Assembly: GCF_010548275.1 (NCBI RefSeq)
Contig: NZ_JAAGLT010000002.1
Location: 372,001-436,000, forward strand
From: Streptomyces sp. SID12488
GTDB lineage: Bacteria; Actinomycetota; Actinomycetes; Streptomycetales; Streptomycetaceae
DNA length: 64,000 nucleotides
Reading direction: 5' to 3'
Positions 32,586 to 41,790 of this stretch are shown piece after piece; the stretch's first letter is position 1, and the number at the start of each line of letters is the position of its first letter. A program made the translations under genes and the position numbers. The notes beneath the pieces are model-generated. The model was not told the DNA's origin. It saw nothing but the letters and a program-made list of their open reading frames with translations, and searched no databases.

Positions 32586-32605
32586 TGCCGGCCGGCGCTG
32601 ACAAT

Positions 32606-32689
32606 CCAGCCCCTCCGGCGTTTGAGGAGCGGGGTCTGGGGCGGAGCCCCAGAAGGATGGGACGGGCAGGGGCGGCGGGGGCGAAAAGG
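32606..32689. repeat. dispersed GTTTGAGGAC-type repeat, direct copy
   Basis: Starts CCAGCCCCTCCGGCGTTTGA and ends GGCGGCGGGGGCGAAAAG, five bases before the lipB stop. It can pair with the inverted copy at 32484-32585 to make a very long stem, and carries its own GGGGTCTGGGGCGGAGCCCC hairpin. Probably terminates lipB. Confidence 0.85.
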
Positions 32690-32694
32690 CCCTC

Positions 32695-33507
32695 CTACGC
32701 CGACGCCCCCTCCACCACCCGAGCCTGCAGATCCGCGTGCTCCAGTACATCCCGCAAATGCCGCTCCACAACCGGAAGCACCTCCGGCACCGTCACATCC
32801 CGCCCCAGCTCGTTCGCGAGCGACGTGACCCCCGCGTCGCGGATCCCGCACGGGATGATCCGGTCGAACCAGACGTTGTCCGGGTTCACGTTCAGCGAGA
32901 AGCCGTGCATCGTGACCCCCTTCGCCACCCGGATCCCGATCGCCGCCAGCTTCCGGTCCTCCCGCCGCTGCCCGGCGTTCGAGGGCGCGTACTCGGGTCC
33001 GTTCAGCCGGGGATCGAACTCGTCGTCCGTCAGCCGCGGGTCCAGGTCCAGTGAGAGACCGCCGAGCGCGGCGGCCCGCTGCTCGACCGGATCGCCCAGC
33101 ACCCACACCCCACTGCGCCCCTCCACCCGCGACGTCTCCACCCCGAACTCCGCACAAGTGCGGATCAGCGCGTCCTCCAGTCGCCGTACATGCGCCACGA
33201 CGTCCACCGGACGCGGCAGCTTCTGGATGGGGTAGCCGACCAGCTGGCCCGGACCGTGCCAGGTGATCTTGCCGCCGCGGTCCACGTCGATGACCGGAGT
33301 GCCGTCGAGGGGCCGCTCGCTCGGGTCGGTGCGCCGGCCGGCCGTGTACACCGGGTGGTGTTCGAGGAGCAGGCAGGTGTCGGGGACCTCGTCCGCGAAA
33401 CGGGCCGCGTGCACCCTGCGCTGCTCGTCCCAGGCCACCTGGTAGTCGACGTACTCGACGCCGTCGGCACCGAATCCCATCCGGACGAACCGCAACTCAC
33501 CACTCAC
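32695..33507 (-). CDS. lipB: octanoyl-[acyl carrier protein]:protein N-octanoyltransferase
   Basis: 270 residues. LipB moves octanoate from acyl-carrier protein to lipoyl domains, before LipA. Motifs are [16 protein letters not shown] (~47-62), [17 protein letters not shown] (~77-93), the conserved Lys in [11 protein letters not shown] and the active-site Cys in IIPCGI (~210). A ~20-residue insertion before the Lys ([15 protein letters not shown]) makes it longer than the E. coli enzyme. GTG 33507 has GGGAGG 7 bp ahead. Confidence 0.97.
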   Translation of the reverse strand: MSGELRFVRMGFGADGVEYVDYQVAWDEQRRVHAARFADEVPDTCLLLEHHPVYTAGRRTDPSERPLDGTPVIDVDRGGKITWHGPGQLVGYPIQKLPRPVDVVAHVRRLEDALIRTCAEFGVETSRVEGRSGVWVLGDPVEQRAAALGGLSLDLDPRLTDDEFDPRLNGPEYAPSNAGQRREDRKLAAIGIRVAKGVTMHGFSLNVNPDNVWFDRIIPCGIRDAGVTSLANELGRDVTVPEVLPVVERHLRDVLEHADLQARVVEGASA

Positions 33508-33765
33508 GGTGGCGCCTCCCTGGCTGTTTCCGCAACTTCCTCGGCGACTGTGCGTCAGGCACGTAACGCGCCCAAGCCACTGTACGTCCGGTCGATCCCC
33601 GTCAGTCCGACGCCCGATTCTCACACGATCGGATGAATGTGCGGCGGAATGTGCGATCGGCTGCTTACTCTCCGCTACATTCGCGCCGTTCACGAGGCCG
33701 AATAGGGCTGCTCACCAGCAATCCGGGCACATCAGAGGGCCCGAAGGCAGGAGACCGCACCGCAG

Positions 33766-35205
33766 ATGACGGAACGACCCGCGCAGCGCACGCCCAATCG
33801 ACAGCTCGCCGCGCTCATCGCAGAAGCGGGATTCTCCAACGCAGGTCTGGCCCGCCGGGTCGACCAGCTCGGTCTCGAACACGGCCTTGACCTGAGATAC
33901 GACAAGACATCGGTGACCCGCTGGCTGCGCGGGCAGCAGCCGCGCGGGACCACTCCGGCGCTCATCGCCGAGGTGTTCACCCGGCGCCTCGGCAGACGGC
34001 TCACCGCCCAGGACCTGGGGCTCGACGCCTGCGCGCCCGTCTACGCGGGGCTGGAGTTCGCGGCCACCCCCGAGGAGGCCGTCGACATCGTCAGCGGACT
34101 GTGGCGCAAGGACTCCGGCAGCCACGCCGAGCTGCGCAAGATCGCCTTCACCCCGGCCGGGCTCGTCGTGCCCAGCCGGGACTGGCTGATCGGGCGCCCC
34201 GACGAGCGGGTCGGACGAGGCGACCAGCCCGTCGTACGGGTACCCGTGCAGGGGCGCCCCGGCGTGCCCCGGCAGCGTGGGCAGGCCGAACGCGGGCCCG
34301 GGCAGAAGGTCACCGGGGGTGACATCGCCGCGCTCCGCTCGGTCGGCGAGCTGTTCCGCACCCTCGACGACGCCTACGGGGGCGGCCACGCCCGGCAGGC
34401 TCTCGTCCGCTACCTCGAACACGAGACCGAGCCCATGCTGCGCGGCACATACGGCGAGCAGACAGGCCGCCGCCTGTTCGCGGCGGCCTCCGACCTCACC
34501 CGGCTCGCGGGCTGGACGTCGTACGACATCGCCGCGCACGGCCTCGCCCAGCGCTACTTCGTGCAGGCGCTGCGGCTCGCGCAGGCCGCGGCAGACCGGG
34601 CGTACGGCTCGTACGTGCTGGCCACCATGAGCCGGCAGGCCGTCTACCTCGGGCACGGGCGGGAGGCCGTGCAACTCGCGCGGGTGGCCCAGCAGGGCGT
34701 CGGCACCACCGCGCCGCCCGTCGTCCAGTCCCTGCTGCACGCCTGCGAGGCGCGCGCGCACGGGGTGCTGGGGGAGGTCAGGGCCTGTACCGCCTCCCTC
34801 GTACGGGCCGAACGCGCCCTCGAAGCGTCCCGGCCCGGGGACGAGGTCCCGCACTGGGCGAGGTTCTTCGACGAGGCACAGCTCGCCGACGAGTTCGGGC
34901 ACTGCCACCGCGATCTCCAGCAGTTCCGTGCCGCCGCCCAGCACGCCGAGCGCTCGCTCCAGCTGCGCGCCCCCGCCTTCGCCCGCAGCCGACTCTTCTG
35001 CCGCGTCGTGCTCGCCTCCGCCCGGCTGGGCCTCGGCGAGCTCGACCAGGCCTGTCAGCTGGGCGCCGAGGCGGCCGGCGCGGCGACGGAGATGCGGTCG
35101 GTTCGGGCGACCGAGTATGTGCGGGACTTCGAGCGGCGGTTGGAGCCCTACAAGGACGCGGCGCCGGTCAGGGGGTACCGGGACAAGGTCGCTGCGTTTG
35201 GCTAG
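33766..35205 (+). CDS. XRE-like HTH regulator with TPR-like C-terminal region
   Basis: 479 residues. A helix-turn-helix lies at ~12-60 (LAALIAEAGFSNAGLARRVD, then KTSVTRWLRGQQPRG). A ~100-residue middle region with an Arg/Gln-rich insert (~143-180) is followed by an all-helical half (~190-479) of TPR-like units. The architecture is that of Streptomyces developmental/antibiotic regulators such as NsdA, but identity with any of them cannot be claimed. The ribosome binding site (GGAG) is about 12 bp from the ATG, rather far. Confidence 0.86.
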   Translation: MTERPAQRTPNRQLAALIAEAGFSNAGLARRVDQLGLEHGLDLRYDKTSVTRWLRGQQPRGTTPALIAEVFTRRLGRRLTAQDLGLDACAPVYAGLEFAATPEEAVDIVSGLWRKDSGSHAELRKIAFTPAGLVVPSRDWLIGRPDERVGRGDQPVVRVPVQGRPGVPRQRGQAERGPGQKVTGGDIAALRSVGELFRTLDDAYGGGHARQALVRYLEHETEPMLRGTYGEQTGRRLFAAASDLTRLAGWTSYDIAAHGLAQRYFVQALRLAQAAADRAYGSYVLATMSRQAVYLGHGREAVQLARVAQQGVGTTAPPVVQSLLHACEARAHGVLGEVRACTASLVRAERALEASRPGDEVPHWARFFDEAQLADEFGHCHRDLQQFRAAAQHAERSLQLRAPAFARSRLFCRVVLASARLGLGELDQACQLGAEAAGAATEMRSVRATEYVRDFERRLEPYKDAAPVRGYRDKVAAFG

Positions 35206-35252
35206 GCGCGGGGCGGTGCCGTGTGGGTTTGTCGGTTTGCTGCGGCGCCGTT

Positions 35253-35353
35253 GTGGCTGGTCGCGCCCACGCGGCGGAGCCGCACATGGATACAGCCCCG
35301 CGCCCCTTATGGGCGCGGCGGAGCCGCACATCGATACAGCCCGCGGCCCCTTG
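35253..35353. repeat. dispersed GCGGCGGAGCCGCACAT-type repeat, 1.7 copies
   Basis: The first copy (35253-35309) starts GTGGCTGGTCGCGCC and contains GCGGCGGAGCCGCACATGGA, ending in GCCCCGCGCCCCTT; a second, partial copy follows at 35312-35353. The complement of the first matches 57606-57662 inside a coding gene, and its ends are shared with the shorter units at 51084 and 55133. It fills most of the gap between convergent genes. Confidence 0.85.
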
Positions 35354-35368
35354 GGACGCGGGCGCCGT

Positions 35369-36772
35369 TCAGGCCGCTTCGGCCGTTGCCGTCGTATGTG
35401 CCGGCAACGGCTCCGCCATGTGCATCGGGCCCGCGCCAAGGTCCGTCAGGATCGCGGACGCGGCCCGGTGCCCGGAGTGCAGGGCGCCCTGGACGGTGCT
35501 GGTGTCCCGGTGGTCGCCGCACACGTACAGGCCCGCCAGCAGCCGTACCGGGCGGCGCAGGTCGTGCGGCGGACGCATCGCGGGCACCGCCTCGGCGGTG
35601 TGGTGCACCGCGAGCGTCTCCCAGCGCGCGGTGGACATCCCGTAGAGGCGGGACAGATGGGCCCGCACCGCCGTGTCCACGTCCTGGGGAGGGGTGCCCA
35701 GCACCGTCGACGAGATCAGCGGGCGGCCGGCGGGGGAGCGGGACGGGTCCACGCGGCTGACCACCGCCGTGTGCGCCACCGGGCCCTCGCGGTCCGCGTC
35801 CAGCAGCAGGAACGCGCCGGTCGCGGGCGCCTCGTCGGCCGTGTGGTGGACGACGGTCACCGGGTGGAAGCCGGGCACGCGCAGACCGGGCAGCAGACCG
35901 GCGGCGGCGCGCGCGTCGGTCGCCACCAGGACGGCCCGGCAGCGCAGTTCGCCGTGGTCGGCGGTGGTCACGAGGTTCGTGGCGATGGACGTGACCCGGA
36001 CCCCGGTGTGCACCGTGCCGGACGGCAGCGTCCGCGCGAGCAGCTCCGGCAGTGTCTCCGCACCGCCCTCCGGCACACACAGCCGGCCGCTCGCGAACGA
36101 CCGCAGCGCGAGATCCGCGCACCGGCTCGACGTGGTCAGCTCGGGATCGCAGAGCAGCGCGGCGAGCAGCGGGCGCAGGAAGCCCTCGACCGTACGGGCG
36201 GGCAGGCCGCGGCCCGCCAGGGCGCGGGCGGCCGGCAGCTCGGGGCGGGCCAGCAGCCGTTGCACGGGGACCCCGGCGAGCCGGTTCAACGCGGCGCCCA
36301 GCCGGGCCTGATCGACCGCCCCGCCCACTGCCCCACCACGCTGCGCGCCGGTGCGCGCCGCCGCCGATGCCGTCAGCCGGGCGGACCTGGCCGTCCTCGC
36401 CGGCCTCGGGGCGCTCGCCAGGGCGCGCACAGCGCCGAGTGCGCCCCGTGCGCCCCCGCCGCCCAGCGGGGCGACCGCGCGGTGCCGGCGTCCGTCGCTG
36501 TGCACCAGGACTCCCGGTGCGAAGGGCCGCAGGACGAGCTCGTCGAGGCCGGGGGTCAGCCGCAGTTCGGGATACGAGGTGGACAGCAGTTGCCCGATCC
36601 GGTCGAGCCGGAATCCGTCGACCTTCTCGGTCGCCATCCGGCCGCCGACGTAAGGGGCGGCCTCCAAGACCGCGGTCGTTACTCCTGCGCTGGTCAGCCG
36701 ATGGGCCGCCGCGAGTCCGGCGACCCCGGCTCCCACGATGACGACGTCCGCCTGGTACGCGGGCTCAAGCAC
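35369..36772 (-). CDS. FAD-dependent oxidoreductase, phytoene-desaturase/amine-oxidase-like
   Basis: 467 residues. An N-terminal Rossmann FAD site, VVIVGAGVAGLAAAHRL (~10-26), and the GGRMATEK motif (~43-50) are typical of carotenoid desaturases and flavin amine oxidases; VCGDHRDTSTVQGALHSG near the end closes the FAD site. The middle contains an Ala/Arg-rich stretch (~105-150). No carotenoid genes are adjacent, so the substrate is unknown. GTG 36772 has GGGAGG 4 bp upstream. The 198 bp upstream hold no recognised site. Confidence 0.87.
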   Translation of the reverse strand: MLEPAYQADVVIVGAGVAGLAAAHRLTSAGVTTAVLEAAPYVGGRMATEKVDGFRLDRIGQLLSTSYPELRLTPGLDELVLRPFAPGVLVHSDGRRHRAVAPLGGGGARGALGAVRALASAPRPARTARSARLTASAAARTGAQRGGAVGGAVDQARLGAALNRLAGVPVQRLLARPELPAARALAGRGLPARTVEGFLRPLLAALLCDPELTTSSRCADLALRSFASGRLCVPEGGAETLPELLARTLPSGTVHTGVRVTSIATNLVTTADHGELRCRAVLVATDARAAAGLLPGLRVPGFHPVTVVHHTADEAPATGAFLLLDADREGPVAHTAVVSRVDPSRSPAGRPLISSTVLGTPPQDVDTAVRAHLSRLYGMSTARWETLAVHHTAEAVPAMRPPHDLRRPVRLLAGLYVCGDHRDTSTVQGALHSGHRAASAILTDLGAGPMHMAEPLPAHTTATAEAA

Positions 36773-36970
36773 GTGCCCTCCCTCGATCGCGGTGGCGCGG
36801 CCGGCCAGGGCGCCGTTGCCCCAACAGGCTTACGGGATAAGCGAGTTCGGATCGAGAGTAGGGCTGCTCGCGGCAGGCGGAAGTCGCGCATGAACAGGGC
36901 ACGGTCGCACACCGGTCGCATGCGGTCGCACCCCGTCACCCAGGGTGTGGGCCAGGGGCGCGGAGGAGGA

Positions 36971-37870
36971 TCAGGCCTGCGCCGCCCGGATCGCGTCGTC
37001 GATCTCCGGGAACGCGAACGTGAACCCGGACTCCAGCAGCCGCTTCGGCAGCACCCGCGCGCTGCCGAGCACGTCCCCCGACATCTCGCCCAGCACCACC
37101 CGCAGCACGGGCGCCGGCACCGTGAACAGCGTCGGCCGCCCCAGCACGCGGCCCATCGCCGCCGTGATCTCCCGGTTGGTGAGCGGCTGCGGCGCCGTCA
37201 GGTTGAACGCCCCGGACAGCCCGTCGGTGTCGATGAGATGCCGGATCGCCGCCACCTCGTCGTGCAGCGCGATGAACGACCAGTACTGGGAGCCGTCACC
37301 CATCCGTCCGCCCAGGCCCGCCTTGAACAGCGGAAACAGCTTTCCCCAGGCCCCGCCCCCGCGAGCCACCACCAGCCCGGTCCGCACGAAGACCGTCCGT
37401 ACGCCCGCCTCCTCGGCGGCACTCGCGGCCCCCTCCCACTCCACGCACACCGACGGCAGGAAGCCCTCTCCCGCAGGGGAGTCCTCGTCCACGGGCCGCT
37501 CGCCGGTCTCCCCGTAGTAGCCCATCGCGCTGCCGTTCACGAAGACCCGCGGTGGCTCGTCCAGCGAGGCGACGGCCTCGGCGAGCGTCGTCGTGCCCAG
37601 GACGCGGCTGTCGCGGATCGTCCGCTTGTACGCGTCCGTCCAGCGCCGGCTGCCGACCCCCGCCCCGGCCAGGTTCACCACAGCGGTACAGCCCGCGAGA
37701 CCGGCCCTGTCGATCGTCCGCCGTTCGGGGTCCCAGCGGACCTCGTCCTTCGTCCGGGGCGCATGCCGTACCAGGCGGACGACTTCGTGCCCGTCGGCGG
37801 TCAGGGACCGCACCAGGGCCGTACCGATCAGACCGGACGCACCGGCCACCGCGATTCGCGAGCGTTCCAT
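36971..37870 (-). CDS. TIGR01777-family NAD-dependent epimerase-like protein
   Basis: 299 residues of the extended SDR fold: IAVAGASGLIGTALVRSL (~5-22) binds the nucleotide, VNLAGAGVGSRRW (~65-77) and VNGSAMGYYGETGERPVDE (~112-130, with the catalytic Tyr region) are family hallmarks, and a DUF1731-like C-terminus ends PKRLLESGFTFAFPEID. Related to YfcH and to a protein linked to cell-division control in cyanobacteria; the substrate is unknown. The ATG at 37870 is chosen over a weaker upstream one. It is divergent from the acetyltransferase with 62 bp between starts. Confidence 0.92.
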   Translation of the reverse strand: MERSRIAVAGASGLIGTALVRSLTADGHEVVRLVRHAPRTKDEVRWDPERRTIDRAGLAGCTAVVNLAGAGVGSRRWTDAYKRTIRDSRVLGTTTLAEAVASLDEPPRVFVNGSAMGYYGETGERPVDEDSPAGEGFLPSVCVEWEGAASAAEEAGVRTVFVRTGLVVARGGGAWGKLFPLFKAGLGGRMGDGSQYWSFIALHDEVAAIRHLIDTDGLSGAFNLTAPQPLTNREITAAMGRVLGRPTLFTVPAPVLRVVLGEMSGDVLGSARVLPKRLLESGFTFAFPEIDDAIRAAQA

Positions 37871-37932
37871 GCCCCCATCCTGCGCCACCGGCCCCGGGCC
37901 CGTTGTCGTACCCCCGCTCTAGAGTGATCCCC

Positions 37933-38490
37933 ATGCCGCCCGAGCCGCTTCGACCACACCAGCCGCACGACGGACACGAGGACCAGGCGCCCCTTGTCGG
38001 CCGTGAGCCGTTCGTGCGCCTCGCCGTGCCCGACGACGACGACGCCCTCGGCAGACTCGACCGCGCCACCTGGTCCACCCTGCACGCCGTCTCACCCCGG
38101 CCCAGACCGCCGTACACGCCCTTCTTCAACGAGAACTCCACCCCGGGCGACCACCTGGTCGCCGTCGTCGGTGACGGTCTGGTGGTGGGCTATGTCAAGC
38201 TCGGCCGGCCCACCCCGCTCGCGTCGAACGCGCACGTCCGGCAGATCCAGGGGCTCGCCGTCACCGACGAGGCGCGCGGCATGGGCGTCGGGCGGCTGCT
38301 GATCCGGGCCGCCGTGGCCGAGGCCCGACGCCGGGGCGCCCTGCGCCTCTCGCTGCGCGTCCTCGGGCCCAACACCCCGGCCCGCAGGCTGTACGAGTCG
38401 GAGGGCTTCGTCGTCGAGGGCGTCCAGCCCAGGGAGTTCCTGCTGGACGGCGAGTTCGTGGACGACGTCCTCATGGGCCGGGCGCTGTAG
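37933..38490 (+). CDS. GNAT-family N-acetyltransferase
   Basis: 185 residues. An acidic, His-rich lead (~1-25) is followed by a GNAT domain. The acetyl-CoA loop is in RGMGVGRLLIRAAVAEA (~116-132), with LRVLGPNTPARRLYESEGF (~144-162) as motif B. The acceptor is unknown. It converges on the MarP-like gene with a shared hairpin in the 39-bp gap. Confidence 0.9.
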   Translation: MPPEPLRPHQPHDGHEDQAPLVGREPFVRLAVPDDDDALGRLDRATWSTLHAVSPRPRPPYTPFFNENSTPGDHLVAVVGDGLVVGYVKLGRPTPLASNAHVRQIQGLAVTDEARGMGVGRLLIRAAVAEARRRGALRLSLRVLGPNTPARRLYESEGFVVEGVQPREFLLDGEFVDDVLMGRAL

Positions 38491-38523
38491 CCACCCGGGG
38501 TGACGCCGCGACCGACCGGGTGG
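38491..38523. terminator. hairpin between convergent genes
   Basis: CCACCCGG (38491-38498) and CCGGGTGG (38516-38523) with a 17-nt loop fill the 39-bp gap between the GNAT and MarP-like stop codons; likely used in both directions. Confidence 0.6.
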
Positions 38524-38529
38524 GGACGT

Positions 38530-39714
38530 CTAGGACGTGACCAGGTCGCCCGTGTCCACCGCCGCCGTCGCGGTCGCGGCACGTTTCGCGTCGCCGGAGA
38601 CCTCGTCCGCCGTCAGGACGTAGCCCGTCTCGGCGTCGGACGTGGAGCGGGCGAAGACCACGCCGAACACCTTGCCGTCGGTGGTGAGGAGCGGGCCGCC
38701 GGAGTTGCCGGGTCGGACGGTCGAGCGGATCGAGTAGATCTCGCGGGTCACCGTCTCGCTGTTGTAGATGTTCTGGCCCCTGGCCCGCACCTTGTCGGCG
38801 ACCGTGGCGGCCTGCAGATTCAGGTCGCCGTCCTGCGGATAGCCCGCGACCACCGCCGAGTCGCCTCGCTTCGCGCTGTCGTCGAAGCGCAGGACGGGCG
38901 CGCGCAGATCGGGAACGTACAGCACGGCCACGTCCTTCTCGGGGTCGAAGAGCACCACCCGGGCCTCGTGCGCCGTCCCGACCCCGCCGACCCGGACGGT
39001 CGGGTTGTCGATGCCCGCCACCACATGAGCGTTGGTCATCACATGCCGGGCCGCGTACACGAAACCGCTGCCCTCCCGGCCCTGGGTGCCCGCGACGCCC
39101 TCGATCTTGACCGTGCTCAGCTTGGCCGCGTTCGTCGCGCTCGCCGTGACACTGTCCCCGGTGGGCTTGGCGACGCTCGTCGCCGGTTCGTTCTCGAAGG
39201 GGTTGAAGACCTGGGGGAAGCCCGCCTGGGTGAGCGCGGACGTGGCCCGCGAGAACCAGGTCGGGGTGGTCTCCGGCATCGAGTCCTGCACCGCGCCCAG
39301 CAGCGCCGAGTCCCGGATCGCCGTCGTGACCACCGGCGAGGAGGAGGCGCCCAGGACACTCGCGGCCACCCAGGCCACCAGCAGCACGGCGACCGCGTTG
39401 GCCACGGCCCCGCCGACCCCGTCGGCGACCCGCGCCGGTCCCCGGTCCAGCTCGCGGCGCAGCCTCAGCGCGAACCTGCCCATCAGCTCGTGGCCCACCA
39501 CGGCCGGCACCAGCACCGTGAGCACGGCCGTCACCGTCGCCCCGGGCGTCCCGGCCGTCGCCAGCTCCATGATCCAGGGCAGCACCCACACCCCGATGAC
39601 GGCGCCGCCCACGAACCCGGCCAGAGAGACACAGCCCGCCACCAGGCCACGCCGGTAACCGGACGCCGCATAGCCGACGATCACCAGCAACAGCAGGACG
39701 TCGAGCAGGTCCAC
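38530..39714 (-). CDS. MarP-like membrane serine protease (CvpA-like domain + trypsin domain)
   Basis: 394 residues. Four hydrophobic segments in the first ~125 residues (LLDVLLLLVIVGYAASGYRR at the start) form the CvpA-like domain. A chymotrypsin-fold protease follows with His in VMTNAHVVAG (~225), Asp in EKDVAVLYV (~257) and Ser in RPGNSGGPL (~340). This is the layout of mycobacterial MarP, a periplasmic protease needed for acid and oxidative resistance. GTG start at 39714. It is divergent from a peptidoglycan-binding amidase, a plausible functional neighbour since MarP acts on a peptidoglycan hydrolase. Confidence 0.93.
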   Translation of the reverse strand: MDLLDVLLLLVIVGYAASGYRRGLVAGCVSLAGFVGGAVIGVWVLPWIMELATAGTPGATVTAVLTVLVPAVVGHELMGRFALRLRRELDRGPARVADGVGGAVANAVAVLLVAWVAASVLGASSSPVVTTAIRDSALLGAVQDSMPETTPTWFSRATSALTQAGFPQVFNPFENEPATSVAKPTGDSVTASATNAAKLSTVKIEGVAGTQGREGSGFVYAARHVMTNAHVVAGIDNPTVRVGGVGTAHEARVVLFDPEKDVAVLYVPDLRAPVLRFDDSAKRGDSAVVAGYPQDGDLNLQAATVADKVRARGQNIYNSETVTREIYSIRSTVRPGNSGGPLLTTDGKVFGVVFARSTSDAETGYVLTADEVSGDAKRAATATAAVDTGDLVTS

Positions 39715-39927
39715 TCCGGCCGCCTTTCCTCTGGACCTATTGGTCCCCCGTACACATGCCTCGCATGCGGTAGTACGCGCGGGACGGGCCTGGTGATCAG
39801 TCGCCGATCAGTCACCTGCGCGCACCAGGCGCCTGGACCCGTAAAAACGTCCCGGACCGGGATATTGGTTCCACCAAGTGGCACACCCCACATCGCGGGC
39901 GGAACCGTACTGGCCGACAGTGGGCCC

Positions 39928-40731
39928 ATGGGGTCCAAGGGGTCCGTGGGTGACTCGCGTGTCCGCCGCGTGCCGGGCGCCGCCCGCGTGGTGCTCGCCT
40001 GCCTGCCCGGAATCGCCGCCGCTGTCGGGCTGGTCCTGTGTGCGACGGGCGACGACCGTCCGACCTCGCACCGGGCCCACCCCGTCGCGGCCCGCCCGGC
40101 GCGCCCGCCCGTCGTCCACTCCGCCGCCAAGCCGCGCATCGTGCCCCGTACCGCCTGGATCGCGGACGCCGAACGCGAGCAGCCGCCGCCGCGCTACGAC
40201 GACCGGGTCGTCGCCGTGTTCGTCCACCACACCGACTCGCCCAACGGCTACGACTGCGCCGACGCGCCCCGCATCATCCGTTACCTGTACGCCGGTCAGG
40301 TCGACTCCCGCGACTGGGACGACATCGGCTACAACTTCGTCGTCGACCGCTGCGGCACCGTCTACGAAGGCCGCGCGGGCGGTGTCGACCGCCCCGTCAC
40401 CGGCGCCCACACCCAGGGCTTCAACCATCGGACCGCCGGCATCGCCGCCCTCGGCACCTTCACCGCGGGCGTACCCGTGCCGCAGGCCATGACCGACGCG
40501 ATCGCCGCCCTCGCCGCCTGGAAACTCGGCCTCTCGGACACCGACCCGCGCGGCGGCGCCCGCCTGGTCTCCAGCAACGACCTCAGCCGCTACTCGTCCG
40601 GCACCGCCGTCACCCTGCCCGCCCTGGCCGGCCACAACGCCGGCTACATGACGAGCTGCCCCGGCGCCGCCCTCACGGCCCGCCTCCCGGCGATCAGACA
40701 GACGGCGGCACGTCTGCAGGGCAGGCGCTGA
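39928..40731 (+). CDS. secreted peptidoglycan-recognition/N-acetylmuramoyl-L-alanine amidase-like protein
   Basis: 267 residues. One N-terminal hydrophobic segment (~18-40) exports or anchors it. The amidase-2/PGRP domain (~70-260) has zinc ligands His in AVFVHHTDSPNGY (~105) and His/Cys in the C-terminal GHNAGYMTSCPG (~239-250). DDIGYNFVVDRCGTVYEGR (~130-148) is the typical core. It would cut the amide between muramic acid and the peptide stem. No good ribosome binding site precedes ATG 39928; a GTG six codons later is possible. Confidence 0.9.
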   Translation: MGSKGSVGDSRVRRVPGAARVVLACLPGIAAAVGLVLCATGDDRPTSHRAHPVAARPARPPVVHSAAKPRIVPRTAWIADAEREQPPPRYDDRVVAVFVHHTDSPNGYDCADAPRIIRYLYAGQVDSRDWDDIGYNFVVDRCGTVYEGRAGGVDRPVTGAHTQGFNHRTAGIAALGTFTAGVPVPQAMTDAIAALAAWKLGLSDTDPRGGARLVSSNDLSRYSSGTAVTLPALAGHNAGYMTSCPGAALTARLPAIRQTAARLQGRR

Positions 40732-40855
40732 GCCGCGACAAGAACAGAGCGCACACGTGCCGACGCGGGCTCACAGGTACACCACAGCGCTTTCAACGAG
40801 GCGCCCCAACTACCCGTCCTACCTTCGTCGTACGCACTGACCGGAGGTGGGGATC

Positions 40856-41125
40856 ATGAGCAGCAGCAGTCGTACGAACCCGCTGGAGCGGACCGAACAG
40901 GCCGGCGGCAAGAGGTCTTCCGGCGGCTGGGCGGGGGCCGCGCGGAATCCGTGGACCGTGCTCTGCGCGGTGGCGACGGTCGTCCTGGGCCCGGCCGCGG
41001 TCACGGCATCCGCCCTCGACCAGGCCAACGCGGCGCCCATGCACCACCACGCCGTACGGGTCGACCACACGCAGCAGGCTTACATCCCGTCGGACCTGAC
41101 CCGGCGCCGCGGCACGGCGGCCTGA
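40856..41125 (+). CDS. small membrane/exported protein
   Basis: 89 residues. A polar N-terminus rich in Ser/Gly precedes one hydrophobic segment (~32-54, WTVLCAVATVVLGPAAVTAS) and a His-rich outer part (APMHHHAVRVDHTQQ). GGAGG lies 8 bp before the ATG. No family recognised; the MHHHAV run could bind metal. Confidence 0.72.
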   Translation: MSSSSRTNPLERTEQAGGKRSSGGWAGAARNPWTVLCAVATVVLGPAAVTASALDQANAAPMHHHAVRVDHTQQAYIPSDLTRRRGTAA

Positions 41126-41140
41126 GAGACGGCTCTCAGG
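41121..41140. terminator. hairpin overlapping two convergent stop codons
   Basis: CCTGAGAG-ACGG-CTCTCAGG is a perfect 8-bp stem. It contains the TGA of the small membrane protein (41123-41125) in one arm and the stop of the DUF4240 gene (41136-41138) in the other. Confidence 0.7.
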
Positions 41141-41660
41141 CGCCCTTGAACCGCTGCCACAGCTTGGGATACCGGTCGGCGAGGGCCCCTTCGTCCGCCA
41201 GGGCGATGGGCGTCCCCTCGGGCTCCGCCGACGCGGGCGGAATACCCAGATCCGGGCTGACGGTGCCGGTGAGCTGCTCGTACGCCTCGTCGGCCGCGTA
41301 GCCCAACTCCTCGCCGTCCCCGTCGATCTCCGCGTCGAAGTCGTCCAGGAGATCGGCGAGCGAGTCCGGGTCGCCGTGCAGGGCGCCCTCGAAGACCTCG
41401 CGGCCCTGGCCGATCAGCCAGCACCGGAAGAAGTCGAAGGCGTCGTCGTCGGCCACGTCGAGCAGTACCCGGGCGGCGCCCCACAGATCCCAGCGGTAGG
41501 CCCTGTTGTAGCGGGCCTCGAAATGCCGGGCGAAGTCGAGGACCGAGTCCGGGTCCAGCTGGAGCAACCGCTCGACCAGCAGATCGGCCTGATCCTCGGG
41601 GTCACCCTCGGCGGCCTCACGGGTCGCGTCCACCAGCTTCCAGAACTCCGTCTCGTCCAT
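41136..41660 (-). CDS. DUF4240-domain protein
   Basis: 174 residues, acidic and soluble. DETEFWKLVDATREAAEGD at the start, FEARYNRAYRWDLWGAARVL (~48-67) and RCWLIGQGREVFEGAL (~79-94) are the DUF4240 hallmarks. Members are widespread in streptomycetes and of unknown function. The ATG at 41660 follows immediately after an in-frame GTG. Its upstream DNA (41661-41714) borders the right end of the TnpB remnant. Confidence 0.9.
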   Translation of the reverse strand: MDETEFWKLVDATREAAEGDPEDQADLLVERLLQLDPDSVLDFARHFEARYNRAYRWDLWGAARVLLDVADDDAFDFFRCWLIGQGREVFEGALHGDPDSLADLLDDFDAEIDGDGEELGYAADEAYEQLTGTVSPDLGIPPASAEPEGTPIALADEGALADRYPKLWQRFKGA

Positions 41661-41714
41661 CACGGGTCCAGCATCGGGCCTGGAGACGTGGGACGCACGT
41701 GGAGATACGCGGAT

Positions 41715-41790
41715 TTGAATCCTCCCCTCCCTGAAGGGAAGGGGATTCCTGGCTCAGGCCGCCTCCTGGAGCAGCGCTCCAGGAGGTCTT
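41715..41790 (-). ncRNA. omega-RNA-like structured right end of an IS200/IS605-group element
   Basis: On the minus strand the tnpB 3' end runs into two stem-loops: CCTCCTGGAGC/GCTCCAGGAGG (41762-41786, perfect 11 bp) and a purine/pyrimidine hairpin (41724-41744, 9 bp with one bulge). It ends at GGATTCAA (41722-41715). In active IS605-group elements this region is the right end and is transcribed as the guide RNA scaffold, the guide being the flank beyond it. That function is inferred here. Confidence 0.55.

Noticed and set aside
34928..37927. 999-codon plus-strand frame across the oxidoreductase and epimerase genes
   Set aside because: Arg/Gly-rich low-complexity translation crossing several real minus-strand genes and their gaps; a shadow frame.
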